Below are positions 1 to 7,615 of a DNA stretch of 24,081 bases, piece by piece. The DNA comes from Eubacterium sp. UBA5416 (GTDB lineage: Bacteria > Bacillota > Clostridia > Lachnospirales > Lachnospiraceae), in contig DHNM01000017.1 of assembly GCA_002409525.1 (NCBI GenBank), positions 1 through 24,081 on the forward strand, given 5' to 3'. The position numbers and the translations under genes were made by a program. The notes under the pieces were generated by a model. It searched no databases. It was not told where the DNA came from and was given only the letters and a program-made list of their open reading frames with translations. Each line of letters starts with the position of its first letter. The first letter of the stretch is position 1.

Positions 1-56
1 TGCGTAACAATTCGTGTATTATAAGCGGAATATGATTCGAAAACAGGAGGATAAAA
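1..56 (+). other. Upstream flank and ribosome binding site of acsC
   Basis: The window opens inside or just after an upstream gene. All three forward frames reach a stop within 35 bases (TAA at 5-7, TAA at 22-24, TGA at 33-35), so the C-terminus of the previous gene cannot be assigned. In related acetogens the small corrinoid-protein subunit gene acsD often precedes acsC, but nothing here proves it. A strong Shine-Dalgarno AGGAGG lies at 45-50, six bases before the acsC ATG. No promoter is evident, so acsC is probably an internal gene of an operon that begins outside the window. Confidence 0.5.
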
Positions 57-1415
57 ATGGCGTTAACAGGTATTCAAATATTTAAGATGTCACCAAAGAA
101 AAACTGCAAGGAATGTGGATGCCCGACATGTATGGCTTTTTCCATGAAGGTTGCACAGGGGGCTATGGAATTATCGGCATGCCCTTATATGTCGGAGGAC
201 GCTCTTGCGCAATTGTCAGAAGCGACAGCTCCGCCTATGAAGACGATTAAGGTCGGAACCGGCGATAGTGAGTACACACTTGGCGGTGAGACCGTATTAT
301 ACAGACATGAGAAAACATTTGTCAGTAAAACAAGATATGCTGCGTCTCTGGATACACGGATGGATGACACTTCAGTTGATGAGAAAATTGAATCGATTGG
401 AAAGGTTGATTACGTACGTATCGGTGAACGTATGTACACAGAGATGGTCAACGTAAACTTTAATGAGGGAGATTCCACCGAAAAATATGTTGGATTGGTC
501 CGGAAGGCAGCAGAGACAGGAAGATGTCTGATTCTCTCCTGTAAAGACATAGAGACTGCAAAGGCAGCCCTTGAAGTCTGCAAAGACGGGAAGCCGGTTT
601 TAAACGGTGCTGATGCATCGAATTATAAAGAAATGAATGAGACTGCAACGGCGGCCGGTGTTGTTCTGGGTGTTTCCGGATCAGACATTAGTGAATTATA
701 TGATACAACAGCAGCACTGGAGAAACTGGGAAATAAAAATCTTGTTCTCGATGTGACTGCAGAGACAGTAAAAGAGACATTCGCAAATGCTGTTCAGGTA
801 CGTCGATCCGCCATAAAAGATACGAACCGGACTTTTGGATATCCGTCTATTGTAAATGTGGGAAAACTTGCCGGTGGTGATAAAGCATATGAACAGACTC
901 TTGCTTCGACGTTTACCATGAAATATGGTTCTATCGTGATTGTAGATGAGATGGACTATGCTCTGGCGCTTCCACTTTATGGATTAAGGCAGAATCTGTT
1001 TACAGATCCTCAGAAACCGATGAAGGTAGATCCTGGTATCTATCATATCAATGGCGGAGATGAGAATTCCATCTGCCTGACTACCGTGGATTTCGCTCTT
1101 ACTTATTTCCTGGTATCCGGAGAGCTGGAACGTTCCGGGGTGCCGGTAAATCTTGTGATTTCCGACGCGGGCGGACTTTCTGTCTTGACTTCCTGGGCTG
1201 CAGGAAAGTTTTCGGCTACTTCGATCTCCAAATATATTCTGGAAAATGTAGAGGATAAGGTAAAATCCAGAAAACTTGTTATCCCGGGAAAGGTTGCAGT
1301 GCTAAAGGGCGATCTCGAATCAAAACTGCCCGGCTGGGAGGTTATCGTAGCGCCTCTTGAAGCGGTGCAGCTGGTGAAATTCTTAAAAGATATGCAGGCG
1401 AATGATCAGTTATAA
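57..1415 (+). CDS. acsC: Corrinoid iron-sulfur protein (CoFeSP) large subunit
   Basis: This 452-residue protein is the large (gamma) subunit of the corrinoid iron-sulfur protein. With AcsD it carries the methyl group on a cobamide from methyl-THF to acetyl-CoA synthase in the cytoplasm. The N-terminal domain shows the family's [4Fe-4S] pattern: Cys17, Cys20, Cys25 and Cys42, with the run CKECGCPTC. This cluster feeds electrons to the cobalt during reactivation. The middle part fits the TIM-barrel domain and the C-terminal part the cobamide-binding region of the family. Length matches known AcsC proteins (about 450). The ATG has AGGAGG six bases upstream. acsE follows after 32 bases, so the two are surely cotranscribed. 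Key cysteines are intact and I see nothing unusual. Confidence 0.95.
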   Translation: MALTGIQIFKMSPKKNCKECGCPTCMAFSMKVAQGAMELSACPYMSEDALAQLSEATAPPMKTIKVGTGDSEYTLGGETVLYRHEKTFVSKTRYAASLDTRMDDTSVDEKIESIGKVDYVRIGERMYTEMVNVNFNEGDSTEKYVGLVRKAAETGRCLILSCKDIETAKAALEVCKDGKPVLNGADASNYKEMNETATAAGVVLGVSGSDISELYDTTAALEKLGNKNLVLDVTAETVKETFANAVQVRRSAIKDTNRTFGYPSIVNVGKLAGGDKAYEQTLASTFTMKYGSIVIVDEMDYALALPLYGLRQNLFTDPQKPMKVDPGIYHINGGDENSICLTTVDFALTYFLVSGELERSGVPVNLVISDAGGLSVLTSWAAGKFSATSISKYILENVEDKVKSRKLVIPGKVAVLKGDLESKLPGWEVIVAPLEAVQLVKFLKDMQANDQL

Positions 1416-1447
1416 GATTCAATCATTGAAAAATAAGGAGAAAAACT

Positions 1448-2233
1448 ATGGCTAAATTTATTACGATCGGTGAAAGGATTCATTGTATTTCCCCGGCAAT
1501 CCGTGAGGCTTTTGATACACGAAACCCGGAGGCAATTTTAAAAAGAGCAAAAGAACAGATAGACGCAGGTGCTACATATCTTGATGTCAATATCGGACCG
1601 GCTGAAAACAATGGTCCGGAACTCATGAAATGGGCGGTTCAGTTAATTCAGGAGAACTTCGACAATGTTCCGCTTGCTCTGGATACATCGAATAAAGCAG
1701 CTATCGAGGCTGGAATTTCCGTATATAATCGTTCCAAAGGGAAACCGATCGTCAATTCTGCCGACGCAGGGGACCGTATTAGCTATATCGATCTGGCTGC
1801 GGCAAATGATGCTATTGTCATCGCTCTCTGCTCCAACGGGCCGATCGCTGCTGATAACGATGAACGTATGGTACACTGCCAGACGATGTTAGAGCATGGT
1901 ATGGAGCTTGGTATGGAGGAAACAGACCTTTGGTTTGATCCATTGTTTGTTGTGGTAAAGGGAATGCAGGATAAACAGATGGAAGTTCTGGAAGCCATTA
2001 AGATGTTTTCTGATATGGGGCTGAATTCAACGGGCGGTTTGTCTAACAACTCTAATGGTATGCCAAAGAAAATACGTCCAATCATGGATTCAGCTATGGT
2101 TGCTATGGCTATGATGCAGGGACTTACCTCAGCAATTGTCAATCCCTGTGATCAGAGACTGATGGAGACAGTAAAGTCCTGTGATATACTAAAAAATAAT
2201 ACTTTATACGCAGATTCCTATCTGGAACTGTAA
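1448..2233 (+). CDS. acsE: Methyl-THF:corrinoid iron-sulfur protein methyltransferase
   Basis: This 261-residue enzyme moves the methyl group from 5-methyl-THF to Co(I) of the corrinoid iron-sulfur protein, joining the methyl branch to the carbonyl branch of the Wood-Ljungdahl pathway. It is a pterin-binding TIM barrel of the usual AcsE/MeTr size. Visible folate-site signatures are the LDVNIGPAENNG segment (45-56), Asp79 in LALDTSN, Asn103 in IVNSADAGD, Asp164 in WFDP, and the asparagine-rich GLSNNSNGMP loop near 197-206. In the Moorella enzyme an Asn in this loop assists methyl transfer. It lacks a cobalamin domain, as expected, because its corrinoid partner is the separate AcsC/AcsD protein. 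The start ATG follows AAGGAG at about 1435-1440. It sits directly after acsC. Confidence 0.95.
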   Translation: MAKFITIGERIHCISPAIREAFDTRNPEAILKRAKEQIDAGATYLDVNIGPAENNGPELMKWAVQLIQENFDNVPLALDTSNKAAIEAGISVYNRSKGKPIVNSADAGDRISYIDLAAANDAIVIALCSNGPIAADNDERMVHCQTMLEHGMELGMEETDLWFDPLFVVVKGMQDKQMEVLEAIKMFSDMGLNSTGGLSNNSNGMPKKIRPIMDSAMVAMAMMQGLTSAIVNPCDQRLMETVKSCDILKNNTLYADSYLEL

Positions 2234-2271
2234 GATTTATAATTGGGGGCACATTATATAGTTAAAAGAAA

Positions 2272-2314
2272 CAGTATATTAATATGTATATTAATTTGTA
2301 TACTTAATATACTG
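2272..2314. repeat. AT-rich inverted repeat between acsE and acsV
   Basis: Two perfect 11-base arms, CAGTATATTAA at 2272-2282 and its reverse complement TTAATATACTG at 2304-2314, flank a 21-base centre. The centre itself contains a smaller palindrome (GTATA at 2286-2290 and TATAC at 2299-2303). It lies 38 bases after the acsE stop. It could be a protein-binding site or an AT-rich RNA hairpin. Function is not known. Confidence 0.5.
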
Positions 2315-2342
2315 GAGATATATTGAATGTGTCTCCTCTTTT
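2314..2342 (+). terminator. Weak candidate terminator after acsE
   Basis: GGAGA (2314-2318) can pair with TCTCC (2332-2336) over a 13-base loop, followed by the T-rich run TCTTTT. The stem is short and the loop large, so any termination would be partial. It would separate acsCE transcription from the acsV promoter proposed downstream. Confidence 0.35.
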
Positions 2343-2413
2343 ACAGTAATGATCGTGAAAATATAGACAATCATGTCAAAAAATAAACATAGCCTTAGAA
2401 GCAGGTAAAGTCA

Positions 2414-2442
2414 TTGTGTGAAATCATACAATATGATATAGT
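2414..2442 (+). promoter_or_regulatory. Candidate acsV promoter overlapped by an 18-base palindrome
   Basis: A -35-like TTGTGT (2414-2419) is followed after 17 bases by TATAGT (2437-2442). The -10 is preceded by TGA, giving an extended -10. The palindrome TTGTGTGAAATCATACAA (2414-2431) covers the -35 and much of the spacer. Its eight-base half-sites pair perfectly except for one G:T position. An expected transcript start near 2449 leaves a leader of about 33 bases. This looks like a repressor or activator site, but I cannot name the regulator. Confidence 0.5.
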
Positions 2443-2481
2443 TGACGCAAAGACAGGAAGAAGAAAGGGGCTTTTGTATAC

Positions 2482-4428
2482 ATGTATCAAGTGAATTTTC
2501 AATTTGATAATGGAGAGAGTGTGGTGAGTTTTGCTGCTTCCGGTGAAAATCTTCTGGAAGTGGCCAGAAAAGCAAATATCCCGATTGATGCTCCGTGCTC
2601 AGGAAACGGATCCTGTGGCAAATGCCGTGTGCGTCTGCTTGCAGGCAGTCTGAATTCCACAAAAACAAGGCATATTAGTGATATGGAATACGAGGAGGGT
2701 ATACGTCTTGCGTGTCGGAGCATAATCTCTGATGAAGTGACGATAGGAGTTCCTGATATTGCGTCGGCATATAGAAGCAGGATGAAGGTAGCAGACTTGA
2801 GCTCAGAAGACGAAATCAGGATTTTCGAAGAGGCAAAACATAAGGTAAGCGAGGTAGGGATTCCTCTTGTAAATACAATGAGAGTAGTGGAAGTCTCCAT
2901 GAACCCTCCAACACTTGACGACACAATGCCGGATAATGAGCGGTTTGAGAGGGCACTAAAACGTACATTGAATTCAAATATTGTTCGAATTCCTTATTCC
3001 GTCCTGAAAAAAATGCCGGATGTGTTCCGTGAGAACGAGTTTAAGATAAAGGCCGTGATACGCCAGACACGAAAAGACGTCTTTGTCTATGATATCACTG
3101 GTATAGACGAGGAAGTGGTCATAGGGGGTCTGGTAGTGGATATCGGTACGACGACTGTATCTGCCCTTATCATCGATATGGAAAATGGGCAGGTGCTTGC
3201 AAAGGGATCAACGGGCAACGGACAGATCCGATACGGGGCAGACGTAATCAATCGGATTATCGAGTCACAGAAACCCGGAGGACAGGAAAAACTTCAGAAG
3301 GCTATTGTGGTTGAGACATTAAATCCGCTGATCGCGAAGATGTGCAGTGAAACAGGGTTTGATCCGGATCACATATACCGGATGGCGGTCGCCTCTAATA
3401 CGACCATGAATCATCTGCTTATGGGAATCAATGCTGACCCGTTAAGAAAAGAGCCGTATATTCCGACCTATTTTAAGACGAATTCATTATTTGCTTCCGA
3501 TATTGGTATCAATATTCATCCGGATGCACATATCATTATCTCACCGAATATTGGAAGTTATGTAGGAGGAGATATTACAGCCGGAACATTTGTCAGTATG
3601 ATCTGGAACCGGCCGACATATTCACTTTTCATAGATTTGGGAACAAACGGTGAGCTGGTATTTGGAAACTCGGATTTTCTGATGAGCTGCGCCTGTTCTG
3701 CCGGACCTGCTTTTGAGGGTGGTGATATCAGTTGCGGTATGAGAGCGACAGATGGTGCAATAGAGGCCTGTACGATTGATCCGAGCACAATGACGCCTCA
3801 GTTTAAAATAATTGGAGATGAAGATACAAAGCCGGTTGGAATCTGTGGCTCGGGAATCATTGATGTGATTCATGAGCTTTTCAAATGTAAGATCATTTCT
3901 CCAAAAGGGAAATTTGTCCGAGAGGGAGAACGCATCAGACATGACCATTATGGCATGGGAAGCTATATTCTGGCTTTTGAAGAAGAGGCCGGAGCAGAGA
4001 AAGATATTGAGATCACAGAAGTTGATATTGATAACTTCATACGTGCAAAGGGGGCAATTTTCTCGGCAATACGAACGATGCTTTCAACTTTAGGATTTGA
4101 GGTCTCAATGATTGATGATGTATATGTTGCAGGGGGAATCGGAAGTGGAATTAACATGAAAAATGCAGTGGAAATCGGGATGTTCCCTGACATTCCCATT
4201 GAGCGTTTCCACTACATCGGGAATTCTTCGCTGACAGGGGCATATACAATGCTTTTGTCCACTCAGGCTGAGAAAAAGACTTATGAGGTAGCCCGCAATA
4301 TGACGTATCTGGAATTATCTACAGTGTCTGGATATATGGATGAATTTGTCGCCGCATGTTTTCTGCCTCATACAGATTCAAGGCTCTTTCCATCTCTGGA
4401 GAGTACAGAACAGAAAGGGGAAGTTTAG
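2482..4428 (+). CDS. acsV: Reductive activator of the corrinoid iron-sulfur protein (RACo)
   Basis: This 648-residue protein matches RACo/AcsV, an ATP-dependent activator that reduces accidentally oxidised Co(II) in the corrinoid iron-sulfur protein back to Co(I). Its N-terminal ferredoxin-like domain (about 1-95) shows a plant-type [2Fe-2S] pattern: Cys39, Cys45, Cys48 (CSGNGSCGKC) and Cys78. A linker and middle domain span about 100-210. The C-terminal part, from about 216, is the ASKHA ATPase-type domain (DUF4445), with the phosphate motif GGLVVDIGTTT and a second motif, FIDLGTNGELV, near 382. Length is typical. The start ATG lies 12 bases after AAAGGGG. The next gene begins one base after its stop, so translation is coupled. 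It has its own candidate promoter and operator upstream. Confidence 0.92.
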   Translation: MYQVNFQFDNGESVVSFAASGENLLEVARKANIPIDAPCSGNGSCGKCRVRLLAGSLNSTKTRHISDMEYEEGIRLACRSIISDEVTIGVPDIASAYRSRMKVADLSSEDEIRIFEEAKHKVSEVGIPLVNTMRVVEVSMNPPTLDDTMPDNERFERALKRTLNSNIVRIPYSVLKKMPDVFRENEFKIKAVIRQTRKDVFVYDITGIDEEVVIGGLVVDIGTTTVSALIIDMENGQVLAKGSTGNGQIRYGADVINRIIESQKPGGQEKLQKAIVVETLNPLIAKMCSETGFDPDHIYRMAVASNTTMNHLLMGINADPLRKEPYIPTYFKTNSLFASDIGINIHPDAHIIISPNIGSYVGGDITAGTFVSMIWNRPTYSLFIDLGTNGELVFGNSDFLMSCACSAGPAFEGGDISCGMRATDGAIEACTIDPSTMTPQFKIIGDEDTKPVGICGSGIIDVIHELFKCKIISPKGKFVREGERIRHDHYGMGSYILAFEEEAGAEKDIEITEVDIDNFIRAKGAIFSAIRTMLSTLGFEVSMIDDVYVAGGIGSGINMKNAVEIGMFPDIPIERFHYIGNSSLTGAYTMLLSTQAEKKTYEVARNMTYLELSTVSGYMDEFVAACFLPHTDSRLFPSLESTEQKGEV

Positions 4429-4429
4429 G

Positions 4430-5083
4430 ATGGACCTGGGATATAGAAAAGACAGTAAAGAAGCACTACCCTTTGAATATTATCTGAAGGTGTATCGGGA
4501 GACAGATCCGAAGGATATCGAGAAGAGAACTGGGTTAACATATGACAGGAAAACTTCTTCTTTTTATCTGCGGCTGATGGGTATTACTTATCAGATTACT
4601 CATCCTGATTTTGATGTGAAACATATTGATGGCGAAGAAATCGGATGGTATCCACTGGAAAGTAAGGCAAACGCGCGGATTCTGGTACTCCGGTTTTTGA
4701 ACGAAGCGGTTGCGGCACCCTCATCGGGAAGATTTCTGACATACTGCGAAATACCATGGGGTGAGGTGTATTCTAAACAGTTTAACGGTAGATGTATCAA
4801 TCGCCTGGCATTCGGGTTTGGAAATAAACCAGAAATATTCACAGAGATTATGGAAAAATTAGGTGCCAGGAGATTAAATGACGGAGATGTCTCTTACGAA
4901 TTGGAATTTATGAACGATTTGCAGCTACATATAATTCTGTGGGAGGGGGACGAGGAATTTCAGCCTTCTGCCCAGATACTTTTCTCTGATAATTTTCCGA
5001 TTGCTTTTAATCAGGGAGAAGATATGGCTGTTGTCGGGGATGTCACAATTGACATGTTAAAAGCACTGGACAATTTAAAATGA
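4430..5083 (+). CDS. DUF3786 domain protein of the acetogenesis cluster
   Basis: This 217-residue soluble protein resembles the DUF3786 family, whose members recur beside Wood-Ljungdahl genes in acetogens but have no assigned biochemical role. I see no signal peptide, membrane segment or cofactor-binding cysteine cluster. The C-terminal half, with a run like LQLHIILWEGDEEF followed by an acidic, hydrophobic-patterned tail, is the recognisable portion. The ATG at 4430 is chosen because AGAAAGGGG lies about ten bases upstream and it starts one base after the acsV stop. A longer in-frame start at 4340 would overlap acsV by 89 bases and is less likely. The tight coupling to acsV suggests a role in corrinoid-protein maturation or activation, but that is inference only. 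Confidence 0.75.
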   Translation: MDLGYRKDSKEALPFEYYLKVYRETDPKDIEKRTGLTYDRKTSSFYLRLMGITYQITHPDFDVKHIDGEEIGWYPLESKANARILVLRFLNEAVAAPSSGRFLTYCEIPWGEVYSKQFNGRCINRLAFGFGNKPEIFTEIMEKLGARRLNDGDVSYELEFMNDLQLHIILWEGDEEFQPSAQILFSDNFPIAFNQGEDMAVVGDVTIDMLKALDNLK

Positions 5084-5088
5084 ATATT

Positions 5089-5191
5089 TGTAGAGTAGGC
5101 ATTGCGCGTAAAGTGTCTCTAGGATGGGAAGTTGCCTGAGAACGAAGGGGTCAGATAAACTCCACGATGTAATGCTGCGTCCGCTACTACA
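5089..5191 (+). ncRNA. Tetrahydrofolate (THF) riboswitch, folT leader
   Basis: The sequence matches the THF-I aptamer in order and spacing. GAGTAG is at 5093-5098, GCGTAAAGTG at 5106-5115 (usual GCGUUAAGUG), GGGAAGTTG near 5126, AACGAAG at 5141-5147, and TGCGTCCGCTAC at 5176-5187. The closing stem GTAG (5090-5093) pairs with CTAC (5184-5187). A second helix forms between GCATT (5099-5103) and AATGC (5171-5175). It begins six bases after the DUF3786 stop and ends about 100 bases before folT. THF riboswitches of this class are known upstream of folT and formate-THF ligase genes, exactly the two genes that follow here. High folate is expected to lower expression. Confidence 0.92.
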
Positions 5192-5221
5192 TGAAAGAGA
5201 TATAATTTCCTTTGTGTAGTA
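5185..5221 (+). promoter_or_regulatory. Anti-P1 hairpin, candidate riboswitch expression platform
   Basis: TACTACA (5185-5191) is exactly complementary to TGTAGTA (5215-5221), with further imperfect pairing inside. The 5' arm reuses three bases of the aptamer's closing stem (CTAC at 5184-5187), so ligand-bound P1 and this hairpin exclude each other. No T-run follows, and the folT Shine-Dalgarno (AAGGAAGGGG, about 5274-5283) is some 50 bases away, so how the switch acts on expression is not clear from the sequence. Confidence 0.5.
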
Positions 5222-5291
5222 ACACTTAATGATACCGGGATCAAAATATTTTTTCCTAATATCATCTAACCAAAAGGAAGGGGATTATATC

Positions 5292-5840
5292 ATGAATGTA
5301 AAAAGTAATGAAAAATGGAATTTAAAAACTATTGTCTTTCTGGGAGTTCTTGTTGCGATGCACCTGGTGCTGACCAGAATATTTGTAATAGAACTTGGAT
5401 TTGGCAGGATCTCACTTGGAAGTGTCTGCACGATTCTGGCCGGTCTTTGGTTTGGGCCGGCAGCCGGTGCATTGGTCGGATTTTCCGCTGATGTATTGGG
5501 ATGTCTGATGAAAGGCTATGCTTTGAATCCTCTCATCACAATCGCTGCGATGCTTTGGGGAATGATTCCGGTGCTGTTTCGGCCTTTATTCTCAAAGGGA
5601 AGTAAGACAAAAAAGCACCTCGGGCTTAGCGCGGGGATTACGGTTAGTGCAATGTTTTGCACACTGGGCTTTGGCACTGCCGGGCTGGTTCTGATAAATG
5701 GATATAATTTTTATGCGATTATGCCCGCTCGTCTGATACAATTTTGCGTTATGACAGTGATCTACTGTCTGATTACAAACCTTCTTTATTTCAGTCCGCT
5801 TACTTCTGTGGTAAAAGGTGTGAGAAAAAGTGTGGTATAA
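5292..5840 (+). CDS. folT: Folate ECF transporter S component
   Basis: This 182-residue integral membrane protein is the substrate-binding S component of an energy-coupling-factor transporter, very probably for folate. It has about five to six hydrophobic segments. The early Val-Leu-rich helix (about 14-33), the positively charged FGRISLGSV turn and the LAGLWFGPAAGALVGFSADVLG stretch are typical of the family. The preceding THF riboswitch strongly supports folate as ligand. The start ATG at 5292 has AAGGAAGGGG upstream; an earlier in-frame ATG at 5229 lacks one. The energising EcfA/EcfA'/EcfT subunits are not in the window, so it probably shares a module encoded elsewhere. fhs follows after 47 bases. 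Its job here would be to supply the cofactor that the neighbouring methyl-branch enzymes consume. Confidence 0.88.
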   Translation: MNVKSNEKWNLKTIVFLGVLVAMHLVLTRIFVIELGFGRISLGSVCTILAGLWFGPAAGALVGFSADVLGCLMKGYALNPLITIAAMLWGMIPVLFRPLFSKGSKTKKHLGLSAGITVSAMFCTLGFGTAGLVLINGYNFYAIMPARLIQFCVMTVIYCLITNLLYFSPLTSVVKGVRKSVV

Positions 5841-5887
5841 CCTATTGGAAAAAACAAAATTTATATTTAAATGGAGGGAAATATATC

Positions 5888-7576
5888 ATGGGATTTAAGA
5901 CAGATATTGAGATCGCACAAGAGTGTGAGATGCAACCGATTCAAAAAATTGCTTCAAAAGCGGGTATTGATGAAAAGTACCTGGAACTATACGGAAACTA
6001 TAAGGCGAAAATTGATTATAAACTCCTCAAAGAGTCCGATGCCAAGAATGGTAAGCTGGTGTTGGTGACGGCAATCAACCCCACTCCTGCCGGAGAAGGA
6101 AAGACAACTACGACCGTTGGCCTTGCTGATGCTATGCAGAGACTTGATAAAAATACGATGGTTGCACTCCGGGAGCCATCTCTCGGACCGGTTTTTGGAA
6201 TCAAGGGAGGTGCTGCCGGCGGAGGATATGCACAGGTTGTGCCAATGGAGGACATCAATCTCCATTTTACAGGGGATTTTCATGCGATTGGTGCAGCTAA
6301 TAATCTTCTGGCGGCAATGATTGATAACCATGTATACCAGGGGAATGAGCTGAACATAGATACGAAAAATATCACCTGGAAGAGATGCGTAGATATGAAC
6401 GACCGCCAGCTTAGATATATTGTTGACGGACTGGGCGGTAAAGCAAACGGAGAGCCAAGGGAAGACGGCTATGATATTACGGTAGCATCGGAAATAATGG
6501 CTGCACTTTGTCTTGCAGAAGATCTTACCGACTTGAAAGAACGTCTTTCCAGGCTGGTCATCGGATATACGTTTGGAAAAATGTCAGAACAAAAACCGGT
6601 GACAGCAGGCGATCTGCATGCCGAAGGAGCTATGTGTGCTTTATTAAAAGATGCTCTGAAACCCAATCTTGTTCAGACACTCGAACATACACCGGCGATT
6701 GTACACGGTGGACCTTTTGCCAATATTGCTCACGGATGCAACTCGGTGATTGCTACAAAGATGGGATTAAAGTTAGGTGATTATTGTATCACAGAGGCTG
6801 GATTCGGTGCGGATCTGGGCGCGGAAAAGTTTTTGGACATCAAATGCCGTAAGGCCGGACTTAAGCCGAATGCGGTTGTACTCGTAGCAACGGTACGTGC
6901 ATTGAAATATAATGGCGGCGTATCAAAAAATGATCTGGAAACTGAAAACCTGGATGCTCTGAAGAAGGGTATTCCCAATCTGGTCAAACATGTGGATAAT
7001 ATCAAAAATGTATATCATCTTCCGTGCGTTGTTGCAATCAATGCATTTCCGACGGATACGAAGGCAGAGCTTGCACTTATAGAGGAAGAGTGTAGGAAAA
7101 TCGGCGTAAATGCTGTCTTATCTGAGGTCTGGGCAAAGGGAGGAGAAGGAGGCCTTCGTCTGGCAGAAGAGGTTATCAGGCTGTGCGAAGAGGATAACAG
7201 CGGATTTGCTTATGCCTATGATTTGGATGGAAGTATCGAGGATAAATTGAATCAGATTGTACAGAAGATTTACGGCGGAAGGAAGGTAGTGTTCACTTCG
7301 GCAGCGAAAAAACAGGTGGAGCAGCTCGAGAGGCTGGGTTACGGAAGATATCCGATCTGCGTGGCGAAAACACAATATTCTCTGACCGATGATCAGACGA
7401 GACTTGGTGCCCCCAAAGACTTTGAAGTGACGGTCCGCAATTTAAAGATCTGCGCCGGGGCCGGTTTTATCGTTGCACTGACCGGTAAGATCATGACGAT
7501 GCCGGGACTTCCGAAACACCCTTCAGCTGAGAATATTGACGTGGATGAAAACGGGAAAATAGTGGGATTATTTTAA
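5888..7576 (+). CDS. fhs: Formate--tetrahydrofolate ligase
   Basis: This 562-residue enzyme uses ATP to join formate to THF, giving 10-formyl-THF. It is the first folate-dependent step of the methyl branch of the Wood-Ljungdahl pathway and also feeds purine synthesis. The ATP-binding loop TPAGEGKTT lies at 66-74. It is followed by the highly conserved EPSLGPVFG and KGGAAGGGYAQV segments and HFTGDFHAI. Length matches the family (about 556-560). The start ATG at 5888 has GGAGGG at 5873-5878; the frame stays open upstream to 5744, but that would overlap folT. It lies third after the riboswitch-folT pair and 39 bases before fchA. Probably one transcript carries folT-fhs-fchA-folD. Confidence 0.97.
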   Translation: MGFKTDIEIAQECEMQPIQKIASKAGIDEKYLELYGNYKAKIDYKLLKESDAKNGKLVLVTAINPTPAGEGKTTTTVGLADAMQRLDKNTMVALREPSLGPVFGIKGGAAGGGYAQVVPMEDINLHFTGDFHAIGAANNLLAAMIDNHVYQGNELNIDTKNITWKRCVDMNDRQLRYIVDGLGGKANGEPREDGYDITVASEIMAALCLAEDLTDLKERLSRLVIGYTFGKMSEQKPVTAGDLHAEGAMCALLKDALKPNLVQTLEHTPAIVHGGPFANIAHGCNSVIATKMGLKLGDYCITEAGFGADLGAEKFLDIKCRKAGLKPNAVVLVATVRALKYNGGVSKNDLETENLDALKKGIPNLVKHVDNIKNVYHLPCVVAINAFPTDTKAELALIEEECRKIGVNAVLSEVWAKGGEGGLRLAEEVIRLCEEDNSGFAYAYDLDGSIEDKLNQIVQKIYGGRKVVFTSAAKKQVEQLERLGYGRYPICVAKTQYSLTDDQTRLGAPKDFEVTVRNLKICAGAGFIVALTGKIMTMPGLPKHPSAENIDVDENGKIVGLF

Positions 7577-7615
7577 ACCCTATGAAACATAAGATAATTA
7601 TGGAGGATATGAATA

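Noticed and set aside
1783..2142. 119-codon minus-strand open frame within acsE
   Set aside because: It lies wholly inside the conserved acsE gene and shows no independent start signal.
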